From the NCBI GenBank assembly GCA_964550025.1, contig CAZJYI010000111.1:1-39759 (forward strand): DNA of 39,759 nucleotides, read 5' to 3'. Positions within the stretch are counted from its first letter, which is position 1. Each line of letters opens with the position of its first letter. This stretch comes from CAZJYI01 sp964550025 (lineage in GTDB: Bacteria > Verrucomicrobiota > Kiritimatiellia > UBA8416 > CAYOBW01). Under the pieces are notes generated by a model that saw only the letters and a list, made by a program, of their open reading frames with translations, made no database searches and was not told the DNA's origin. A program made the translations under genes and the position numbers. Shown one piece after another: positions 8,739 to 15,883 of this stretch.

Positions 8739-8958
8739 CTGCAGGCCTAACGTCGTCGCGCTCGATGACGATAAGAACGCCGTCACGGCTGCGCTGCAGG
8801 ATCTTGTCCTCCGAGTGGAACTGCTTGAAGAACTGGACTGCCCGTGGCGGGTAGATGCCCGAGTAGCACGTGTCGAGCACGTGGTGGATCAGGCGATGAA
8901 CATTAGCAAGGTCCGACGGCTGGAATGCGCGAAGCGGCGTTGTCTGGGATACGTCCAT
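8731..8958 (-). pseudogene. N-terminal remnant of a GNAT-family acetyltransferase
   Basis: From ATG 8958 the minus strand encodes 75 residues. PLRAFQPSDLANVHRLIHHV, then YPPRAVQFFKQFHSEDKIL and a first beta strand VLIVIERDD are typical of the start of GNAT N-acetyltransferases. The frame stops at 8731-8733, where the family would continue with the acetyl-CoA-binding core (motif A, Q/RxxGxG/A). That core, roughly the second half of a 150-residue protein, is absent. The next gene begins inside the remnant at 8738. It cannot be an active enzyme. Confidence 0.7.
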
Positions 8959-9173
8959 TCCTCTACCAACGTCGATCTCCTGCCGCTCGGCCATCAGCGT
9001 CGGCAGGAAGAGCCGGGTGGCCTTTCCCGCTACTTGTCTCTCGTCCTCTTGAAATCGAAGACCCCATCGCCGAGGGTGTAGGTGTTGCCGCTTCTCGGAT
9101 TCGGACTGAACACTGCTTCGTCTTGCCATCAGGCGCCCCAACGCTGTTCCATTCACATCACGCCGCTCTTTTA

Positions 9174-9212
9174 CACGAAGGAATTCGTACTTGTCAACGA
9201 AAGAATTCGTAC
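9174..9212 (-). promoter_or_regulatory. Two 15-bp direct repeats around a TTGACA box
   Basis: On the plus strand CGAAGGAATTCGTAC (9176-9190) and CGAAAGAATTCGTAC (9198-9212) differ at one base and start 22 bp apart, about two helical turns. On the minus strand the spacer between them contains TTGACA, a perfect -35 box. It is followed after about 18 bases by TAAAAG as a weak -10. The arrangement suggests a promoter with paired operator sites, reading toward the GNAT remnant at 8958. No regulator gene is nearby. Confidence 0.4.
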
Positions 9213-9421
9213 ACCCTCTGGGCTGGCACCGGGCGGTTCTCCTTAACACTCATCCAAAATGGCCCGTTTGGAGTGCAAGCCCGGAGAGAGTGTCGTGGGC
9301 ACCGCCACAAGCCGTCCTCCCTTTTTGCGCGATAATGTAAGACATTCTCTAAGACATCCGTTAGATTTGTCACTGGTCCTTTTCCCGGAACGAAAGCAGC
9401 CTATACTGAAGGAGAAGCAGC

Positions 9422-10022
9422 GTGCATTCGGCCCCTGTGAACAGAACCGGTCCGATCATCGCCATCCTTGCGCTGGCCCTGATCACGAGGGTGTCGCCGG
9501 CGGAGGATCCTTCCGGCCACTCGCGGGGATTCACGGAGCGGCAAGGGCACCGCCGTGGCACGGGCGAAGGTGGACGAAGTCCTGGCCGCAGCGCAAGATC
9601 TCCAGGTCACGCCCTGGGAGAAGTACTACCAGGGCAAGTGGAACGAGCCGGGGATCGAAGGGCGTTTCACGGCGCTGAATGTCGAGCCCCGTGGATTCCT
9701 TCATGGGGATGCGGCATACAACAGCTATCTGGATGCATTTGTGACTGTAACCCGGTACGGTAAGCAACCCGACGGCGCCGAGTCGAACAAGGGGCAGGTG
9801 CTGGTCGCCTTTTCAAGGGACGGCGTCAAATGGAGCGAATGGCAGATCATCCACTCGGACGAGCACCTGCACGACTATCCGTCCATTGTCAGCACCGGCG
9901 ACGACAACGAAGTCTTGGGCAAGTCCTTCTGGGTCTACTACAAGTACTGTTTCGACGACGTCTTGCCGGAGTGGGACTGGTATACGAACCGCTGGGAGAG
10001 GGTGTTGGTCACGATGCAATGA
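9422..10022 (+). pseudogene. Secreted sialidase/GH43-like propeller protein, frameshifted and shortened
   Basis: GTG 9422 follows AAGGAG and begins a signal peptide (PIIAILALALITRVSPAED). A TATACT box lies about 30 bases upstream at 9401-9406 without a clear -35. At the GGGG run 9525-9528 the sensible reading moves to another frame: DSRSGKGTAVARAKVDEVL, then YLDAFVTVTRYGKQPDG, VLVAFSRDGVKWSEWQII and a final YTNRWERVLVTMQ. The 'FSrDGvkWSew' pattern belongs to five-bladed-propeller glycosidase-like proteins (BNR or GH43-like). Only about 165 residues of such a fold are present directly after the signal peptide, so several blades are probably missing as well as the frame being broken. The substrate is unknown. 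Confidence 0.55.
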
Positions 10023-10040
10023 CGAAGCCTTCGTGTCCCG

Positions 10041-10056
10041 GCAGGCGAACGCCTGC
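10041..10056. terminator. Small GC-rich hairpin after the propeller pseudogene
   Basis: GCAGGC, loop GAAC, GCCTGC forms a perfect 6-bp stem 19 bp past the stop at 10022. No T-run follows, so termination is uncertain. The rest of the 167-bp intergenic stretch to the radical SAM gene shows no riboswitch or promoter that I can recognise. Confidence 0.3.
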
Positions 10057-10189
10057 ACTGCGACGGCAACGGGCATGCGAGCTTGGTTTCTTGAGGCGCG
10101 GTATCAAGAACCTCCAGGCCTGCGTTTGCCTGACTCATAGTGGGCAGGGCTTGCACCGGCAGAGTACAGACTGAAGAGGGTGGACTGAG

Positions 10190-11584
10190 ATGGCCAAGAC
10201 ACTGCTGCTCTCTATGCCATATGGCAGGAGCTACGGAAAGATAGACATAAAGGATCTTGAATTCGGCGTACCGCCCGTTGGGTTGGCATACGTAGCCAGC
10301 TATCTGAAAGAGAAGGGTGAGGATGTCAAGCTCGTTGATCTCATGTTCTCAACGGATGGCTGGGCCGAGTTGAAGGTACTCATCGAGAGCGAGGCACCGC
10401 GCTGGATCGGCATCTCCGCGACAACACCTCAGGTCAAAGAGGCCTTTATGGCGGCCAGGATAGCCAAGGAGGTAGATTCGGATATAGGTGTTGTCATGGG
10501 CGGCATCCACGCCTCAGCCCTGCCGGAGGAGACCTTGGGAGACGAGAACGTAGATATCGTCGTCTATGGCGAAGGCGAACTTACGATGCTGGAGCTGGTT
10601 CAGGGCAGAGAGCTCTCAACCATAGAGGGGATCTTCTACAGAAGCGACGGCGAGATCCGTAAGAACCCGCCCCGTCCACTTGTCGAGGATATCGACACCT
10701 TCCCATATCCTCTATATGAAGATCTTCCGGTTGAGAAGTATGGCTCAGAACACTTTGGGGCTGTGCTCGGCATCATAAGCAGCAGGGGGTGCCCTCATCA
10801 GTGTGTATACTGTGCTGCCAACACCATCCACGGACGAAAGTACCGCGCTCGAAGCGTTGAGAACGTCATGGGTGAGATAGAGAAGCTTCAGACCGAGTTC
10901 GGCGCCAATAGGTTCTCATTCTATGATGACACCTTTACGCTGGATGAGAAGAGGACGCTCGCAATATGCGAGGCCCTTATCAAGAGCGGTCTCAATATGG
11001 AGTGGAACTGTATTACGCGTGCCGACAATCTGACCAAGCCGCTTCTCGAGACGATGAGGAAAGCCGGTTGCACGACAGTACAGATAGGGGTTGAGTCGGG
11101 CGATGATGAGATCCTTCGTCTCGCCAGGCGCGGCGAGACGATAGAGGATGCAGTGAAGGCGATCCGATGGTCGAAAGAGGTGGGCATGAAGGTGGTGGGG
11201 CTCTTCATAGTAGGGCTGCCTTACGACACAAAGGAGACGATAGCCAAGACCATCGATATCGCGAAGAGACTAGAAGTAGATTACGCGCAGTTCTCTGTGC
11301 TCATACCCCTGCCCGGTTCTGAGGTTTGGAATATGGCTCGGGAAGGCGACCTACTGAAGATCATGGAGCCGGGATGGGAGAGCTTTGGAAGATACGGTGA
11401 GTCGATCATAAGCCTGAGAGACGTGACAAGGGATGAGCTCTCAACATCCCTTAACCGCGCGTACCGAGAGTTCTACCTCAGGCCCTCATACATCTTGAAG
11501 GCGCTATCCTCTGTGAGGAACCTGCACGAGTTCAGTGGATTGGCCAAGCGTGGTTTGGCCCTGGCGAAGTTCCTGATGAAGTGA
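10190..11584 (+). CDS. B12-binding-domain radical SAM protein
   Basis: A 464-residue protein. Residues 1-150 form the cobalamin-binding-like Rossmann domain (FGVPPVGLAYVASYLKEKG, VVMGGIHASALPEE, DIVVYGEGE). The radical SAM TIM barrel follows with the 4Fe-4S ligands in RGCPHQCVYCAAN (C201, C205, C208). Later barrel motifs are FYDDTFTLD, TVQIGVESGDDEIL and VVGLFIVGLPYDTKET. The C-terminal part is helical. The family (BchE/P-methylase-like class B enzymes and relatives) uses SAM, sometimes with B12, for methylation or rearrangement in hopanoid, pigment or natural-product pathways; the substrate is not readable. The domain order and length are complete. Codon use differs from the neighbours: ATA for Ile and AGG/AGA for Arg are frequent, suggesting recent transfer. 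It has no obvious pathway partner in the window. Confidence 0.92.
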   Translation: MAKTLLLSMPYGRSYGKIDIKDLEFGVPPVGLAYVASYLKEKGEDVKLVDLMFSTDGWAELKVLIESEAPRWIGISATTPQVKEAFMAARIAKEVDSDIGVVMGGIHASALPEETLGDENVDIVVYGEGELTMLELVQGRELSTIEGIFYRSDGEIRKNPPRPLVEDIDTFPYPLYEDLPVEKYGSEHFGAVLGIISSRGCPHQCVYCAANTIHGRKYRARSVENVMGEIEKLQTEFGANRFSFYDDTFTLDEKRTLAICEALIKSGLNMEWNCITRADNLTKPLLETMRKAGCTTVQIGVESGDDEILRLARRGETIEDAVKAIRWSKEVGMKVVGLFIVGLPYDTKETIAKTIDIAKRLEVDYAQFSVLIPLPGSEVWNMAREGDLLKIMEPGWESFGRYGESIISLRDVTRDELSTSLNRAYREFYLRPSYILKALSSVRNLHEFSGLAKRGLALAKFLMK

Positions 11585-11594
11585 GGGAACTGAA

Positions 11595-11768
11595 TTGATA
11601 GGCCGGGTCGGCACTCAGGTCGTTGGTCTCGCCGATGTCGTCGCCTTCGATTCGCGCGGTCCCGTTCGTCATGGAGTAGCCGCCACCCTCGACGTGGATG
11701 ATCTCTTCGGGGGCGCCGTATAGCGAATCGTTCTCCGTGAACACGAACGGTGCGTCCTGGATGCCGCC
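11595..11768 (-). pseudogene. C-terminal remnant of a beta-helix type secreted protein
   Basis: On the minus strand an open frame after TAA (11769-11771) reads GGIQDAPFVFTENDSLYG, then EEIIHVEGGGYSMTNGTARI and DDIGETNDLSADPAYQF. This resembles the last rungs of right-handed beta-helix proteins, which often close with 'ADPxY/F'. There is no start codon context or signal peptide. The frame runs on into the antisense of the radical SAM gene, so the real homology stops near 11595. It is an isolated fragment opposite in direction to its neighbours. Confidence 0.4.
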
Positions 11769-11805
11769 TTAGCAAAGGAACGTGTAGTCGAAGCCGTGTT
11801 CGGTC

Positions 11806-12192
11806 ATGCCGTCGGACGTCGCCCCACCCGAGGGTGTTGAGGAGCGGGTCATCCAGATGGCGGACTACGTGGAGGACTTCTTCGGGCACTGGATGAAACA
11901 CTGGGGGTACGAACCGGAACGGCCACTTGCGCTGGACCGCGGCACCAACGGGGTCCCCGAAATCCTCTATGTCCGTGGCAAGCACACCGAAGCCAGCGGC
12001 AAGTACCGCAGGCCCGACTTCCAGCGTCCTGATATCACCACTTATGTGAACGGCAAGAAGGTCGGCTCGGCCAAGTGGGACTATCCGGTAGGGCACCGGG
12101 GCGACATGCAGTTGGGACGATGGTCCGGGTCGGTCAGCCATGCCGGATTGATCGACGATGTGCGTATCTATGGCCGGGCTTGCGTCAGATGA
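11806..12192 (+). pseudogene. Chimeric fragment: unknown secreted domain joined to a LamG tail
   Basis: The 128-residue frame has two unlike halves. The first (GVEERVIQMADYVEDFFGHW, then YEPERPLALDRGTNGVPEIL) looks like a piece from the middle of a larger exported enzyme that I cannot name. The second, from about DITTYVNGKKVGSAKWDYP through MQLGRWSG to GLIDDVRIYGRA, is the end of a LamG/concanavalin domain. That domain normally needs about 150 residues, so its first two thirds are missing. It has no signal peptide or ribosome-binding site. It ends abruptly at CVR-stop, next to another fragment. It is best read as gene debris or an assembly chimera. Confidence 0.5.
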
Positions 12193-12193
12193 T

Positions 12194-13205
12194 CGATCGG
12201 GAGTGTGCCTGCGCAGCCTGGCTCTGGAAGTCGACGTTTCGCTGGTCGGGCGGCCTCGCCGTTTCCAGGCAGCGACAGCCGCCGAGCATGGCCTCATCGG
12301 ACACCGACACGACGGTCTTCGTCAATGAGGCGCCGGCTGCCGGTCACGATCTCATTTGGAGCTATTCCGGCAACGGCAACGCCTTGCGCGTGGGCAACGA
12401 ACTGATCCGTTACTCGCGCATCTCACGGACGGCTCCGTGTGCGTTCCTGGACTGTGAGCGTGGAGCTTTCAAAACGCAGGCAGCCGCTCACGAAAGAGAG
12501 GCGGCCGTGGATTACCTCCAACAGCGGTACCTCGCTTTCTATCCGGAACCCGATAGTCCTCTGGCCGACGAGCGGGGCGAGATGATCCGGCGTTTCCGCC
12601 CGCAAGCCAAAACCTTGCCCTTGCTGGCCGAGGGATCCAACTCGCTACGCTTCGACTGTGAGGCGCCGAGCAACGCGAGCGCCCGGGCCGAAGTGACCCT
12701 TGTGTCGCTGGGTTCGCCGTTCGGAAGCCGCCGAGACGAATCAGAGATCGGTTGGAACCGTCTGGATCGGGAGTACGACATCCCCCGCGTTGTTACCCGC
12801 ACTGATGGGATCGACAACGACTGGAAGATTGTCCGGCACGCCGATGGGCCAAAAGGCCGGCAGGATCGTGCTCGCGTGCTGGAGATCGAAATCAGAGTCG
12901 AGCAGCTTGGCAAGCCGGAAAAGGAGGGTGAGGAGGCCCATCTCGACACACCGACACTCACGATTGGCGACGCCTTGGTGCGATTCCCCGTGCGGCTGCT
13001 TGCCGGTCAACGGCTCGTCTGCCGCGACCAGACTAGCTGGCGAGTCTTGGGCGCGAATGGTGATGACGTGGCCTCGGGCAAGGTGTCCGGATCGTTTCCA
13101 ACCTTGGCACAAGGAGCAAACCGCGTCACACTTGCCTTCGAGAAAGAGTCATGCAGCGATTTGCGCGTATTGGTCAAGACCGCCAAGGTGTACAGAGAGC
13201 TATGA
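12194..13205 (+). pseudogene. Frameshifted, internally deleted secreted glycosidase-like gene
   Basis: Coding signal begins abruptly in frame 2 (SLALEVDVSLVGRPRRF, then AATAAEHGLIG). Near 12298 it shifts to frame 3 (TDTDTTVFVNEAPAAGHDLI, GNELIRYSRISRTAPCAFLD, CERGAFKTQAAAHE, YLAFYPEPDSPLADE). In putative TIM-barrel glycosidases of Verrucomicrobia and Planctomycetes, the 'CxRGAFxT' line and the 'yPepdSpLadE' line precede the catalytic barrel. Here the text jumps directly to a C-terminal beta-sandwich (SLRFDCEAPSNASARAEV, ALVRFPVRLLAGQRLVC), so the barrel appears deleted. The stop TGA 13203-13205 overlaps the next ATG as ATGA. The family call is from memory and tentative; the frame change and missing middle are seen directly. 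Confidence 0.5.
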
Positions 13206-13445
13206 GAACACTATTGACGCCCACACCAATGCGAATCGGAACCACGTTCGTCGTCGCCCTTGCTCTTCTCGTGCTAGTTGCGGTGGGAGCATCTCCGGCA
13301 GGCGAGTCGGCAGCCGTACCCACTGGCGACGCGCTGGTGCTGTGGCTGGATGCGCACGACGCGCAGACAGTGTCCCGGCAACCCGCGGGAGCAGTCAGCG
13401 CGTGGGCGAACAAGTCCGGCAGGGGAAACCACGCGAAGCAGGCGC
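13202..13445 (+). pseudogene. Signal peptide plus start of a LamG/ConA domain, cut off
   Basis: ATG 13202 (or ATG 13229) begins a good signal peptide (TTFVVALALLVLVAVGASPA). It is followed by the opening strands of a concanavalin-like lectin domain: DALVLWLDAHDAQTV, then VSAWANKSGRGNHAKQA. The matching 'LVLWLDAsda...W.dkSGnGNhA' pattern normally starts a domain of 150 residues or more. After about residue 80 the frame loses sense, and the multihaem protein begins in another frame at 13446. The gene therefore supplies only an export signal and a domain stub. It may have lost its body, or the scaffold may join two genes wrongly here. Confidence 0.5.
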
Positions 13446-15770
13446 ATGCGATCGGTCGTCAGCCTCAAGGCGGGCGAGGTGCGGGGTTGTACCGGGTGTC
13501 ACGAATCCCGGGCCGCGGCGCCGGCTGCCGGCATGCCCGAAGAAGTCCTCTTCGCCGTTCGCAAGCCGAGCTTCGACGGCCATTGGTACGGCAACATCGC
13601 CTACTATGCAACCGACCCGTGTCAGGCCACCTTTCCCATAGGCTCCGGCGGGAGGCTGTGCGTCTACAACGTGAGAACGAAAGAGACCCGGGTTCTCTTT
13701 GACGATCCCAGGGGCAACGTTCGAGACCCGCAGATTCACTACGACGGCGAGAAGCTCGTCTTTGCCTACTTGCCGAACGGCAAGAAGCACTACAGTCTGT
13801 ACGAGATCAATCTCGACGGCACCGGCCTGATGCAACTGACCGGCCACGGCGAGGATGTGTCACCGGGAATGGAAGACGCTTCGGTGTATTCCCCCCCGGG
13901 CTGGGACGACTACGAGCCCACGTACCTGCCCAATGACGAGATCATCTTCTGTTCCACACGCGCCAATCGATATGTGCAGTGCTGGTTGACGCAGGTCGGG
14001 ACCCTGTACAAATGCTCCGCGGACGGAAGCAATATCCGCATGCTGTCGGCCAACGTCGAACAAGACAACACGCCCTGGGTGCTCGCCAACGGCCAGGTTG
14101 CGTACATGCGGTGGGAATACGTGGATCGATATCACCTCGGCTACCACCACCTCTGGTCGATGAACCCCGACGGTACGCGGCAGATGGTGCTGTACGGCAA
14201 CCAGATCAACCACGGCGTGATTCTGGCGCCGAAGCCGGTGCCGCGAAGTCGCAAGCTCGTCGTCACGTGGTCGCCCGGTCATGGCAGACGCGAGCACTAC
14301 GGTCGGGTCGCGCTGATCGACCCGTCCGCCGACCACGGCGCCCTGGCGCTGGTCAACATCTACGAAGGCCGGAAGATGCGGGACGTCAAGCCCGGCACGA
14401 TCAAGAACCTGCTGGTCTACGAGGTCCTGCCCAAGCCCATCAACTACTCGGGCGCCATGTCCGAGATGTCCGCCGGCGGCACCTTCTCGGTCGAACGCCT
14501 GGTTGGCTCGGTGCCGGTTTCGGAAGCCGGCGGCGCCTATTTCAAACTGCCTCCGTTGCGCAGTTTCCTCTTCCTGGCGATGGACAAGAACGGCCGCTGC
14601 GTCAAGCGCATGCACTCGTTCACCTCGGTCATGCCGGGCGAGGTCACGAGCTGCATAGGCTGCCACGAAAGGCGGACCGAGGCGCCCGGAACCGACGAAG
14701 GACGGCGGTTGCGCAAGATCCTCAAACGGCCACCGGTCGCTCCCAGGCCGGTCGCCGGGGTTCCGGAGATACTCGACTTTCAAAGGGACATCCAGCCGGT
14801 CCTGGACGAACACTGCCTGAAATGCCACAACCACGACCGCGAAGATGGCGGCTTCAATATCTCCGGCCACTGGGGCCCGCTCTATCCCATCGGCTACATC
14901 CAGATGTCCTGGCGACAGCTCTTCGGCGACAATCGCGTCATGCTTCCCTATTCCGAACACAGCAAGAGCGATTTCGAGCCGTACGAGATTGGAACCGGTT
15001 CGAGTCGCCTGCTCAAACTGATCGAGGAGGGGCATGAAGGTGTCAGGATACCGGAGGCGCAACAGAAGATCATCCGCCACTGGCTTGATGCCGGCGCCAA
15101 CCATGCCGGCACGTATGCCGTCAACAGCCACGGGACGATTGGTTACTACGTGAAGAACGTAAACGTCCGCAACGACAGGGATTGGCCGGAAACGAAGGCA
15201 ATGGTGGAGGTCATGAACCGGCGCTGCGACGTTTGCCACGCGCCCACGGAGGCCGAGAAGAAGATCGGCACGTACAAACTGCCGGCACATTTCTACGCCC
15301 GGTACTATCCGCCCGAGCAGTTCCAGCAGAACCGCTACGTCGCGCACACGATGTCGGAAGACGGTGGCCGTTTCAATCGACACCTGGTTTTCAATCTGTC
15401 GTATCCCGAGCTGTCCAAAGCGGCCCGCGCCCCCCTCTCAAGGGAGGCCGGTGGGCTTGGCGTCTGTGAGGCAGAATCCGGCAAAGCGGTATTCCGGGAC
15501 AAGAGCGATCCCGACTATCGGGCAATCGTCGCGGCTGTCGCCCGCGGGCGGAAGCACATCCTCGAAGAGAACAACCGATTCTGCATGATCAACCCCAGCC
15601 CGAACAACGGTCCGGATTGTCCCGTGCAATACGTGCCGCGACGGGACTACGTCCGCGAGATGATCCGCTACGGCGTCCTGCCGCCGGACCACGATTTCAA
15701 TGCCTCCGTCGATCCTTTCGAGCTGGACAAAGCGTACTGGGAGACGTTCTGGTATGTGCCACGGGAATAG
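13446..15770 (+). CDS. Multihaem c-type protein related to hydrazine synthase alpha subunit
   Basis: The protein has 774 residues. Middle segments PSFDGHWYGNIAYYATDPC, DVSPGMEDASVYSPPGWDDY, FCSTRANRYVQCW and RRKILKRPPVAPRP-like text form a TolB/propeller scaffold. I associate this with the HZS-alpha-like (PF18582-type) proteins widespread in PVC bacteria, most of which do not make hydrazine. Haem attachment motifs are CTGCH (13488), CIGCH (14652), CLKCH (14814) and CDVCH (15225). The first, with its flank VVSLKAGEVRGC, is a near copy of the second site's flank (SFTSVMPGEVTSC) and sits oddly at the N-terminus. It is probably a piece of a paralogue fused in front of the natural beginning near ATG 13533. 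No own signal peptide exists in this frame; haem loading would need export. The role is presumably periplasmic electron transfer or oxidation. Function is unproven. Confidence 0.7.
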   Translation: MRSVVSLKAGEVRGCTGCHESRAAAPAAGMPEEVLFAVRKPSFDGHWYGNIAYYATDPCQATFPIGSGGRLCVYNVRTKETRVLFDDPRGNVRDPQIHYDGEKLVFAYLPNGKKHYSLYEINLDGTGLMQLTGHGEDVSPGMEDASVYSPPGWDDYEPTYLPNDEIIFCSTRANRYVQCWLTQVGTLYKCSADGSNIRMLSANVEQDNTPWVLANGQVAYMRWEYVDRYHLGYHHLWSMNPDGTRQMVLYGNQINHGVILAPKPVPRSRKLVVTWSPGHGRREHYGRVALIDPSADHGALALVNIYEGRKMRDVKPGTIKNLLVYEVLPKPINYSGAMSEMSAGGTFSVERLVGSVPVSEAGGAYFKLPPLRSFLFLAMDKNGRCVKRMHSFTSVMPGEVTSCIGCHERRTEAPGTDEGRRLRKILKRPPVAPRPVAGVPEILDFQRDIQPVLDEHCLKCHNHDREDGGFNISGHWGPLYPIGYIQMSWRQLFGDNRVMLPYSEHSKSDFEPYEIGTGSSRLLKLIEEGHEGVRIPEAQQKIIRHWLDAGANHAGTYAVNSHGTIGYYVKNVNVRNDRDWPETKAMVEVMNRRCDVCHAPTEAEKKIGTYKLPAHFYARYYPPEQFQQNRYVAHTMSEDGGRFNRHLVFNLSYPELSKAARAPLSREAGGLGVCEAESGKAVFRDKSDPDYRAIVAAVARGRKHILEENNRFCMINPSPNNGPDCPVQYVPRRDYVREMIRYGVLPPDHDFNASVDPFELDKAYWETFWYVPRE

Positions 15771-15774
15771 GCCG

Positions 15775-15790
15775 CCCCGCACATGCGGGG
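15775..15790. terminator. GC hairpin after the multihaem gene
   Basis: CCCCGC, loop ACAT, GCGGGG is a perfect 6-bp stem starting 5 bp after the TAG at 15768-15770. No T-run follows, so it may be a weak or Rho-assisted terminator or merely an mRNA-stabilising hairpin. Confidence 0.35.
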
Positions 15791-15883
15791 TGTGTCACGA
15801 TCGTCGACCCACGCAAAGGCCCCGACGACCGGGGAGCGGCACGGCGCATCCACCATGAGCGCATGGACGAGGTATTCACGAAC

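Noticed and set aside
11473..12297. 274-codon minus-strand frame with Arg-rich product
   Set aside because: It runs across the radical SAM end and several fragments in the wrong frame and has no recognisable motif.
13860..15383. 507-codon open frame opposite the multihaem gene
   Set aside because: Same cause; the plus strand carries CxxCH motifs and family homology.
13446..15770. True hydrazine synthase (anammox)
   Set aside because: Only the alpha-like family is present. No beta/gamma subunit or hydrazine dehydrogenase gene is nearby, and this family is widespread in non-anammox PVC bacteria.
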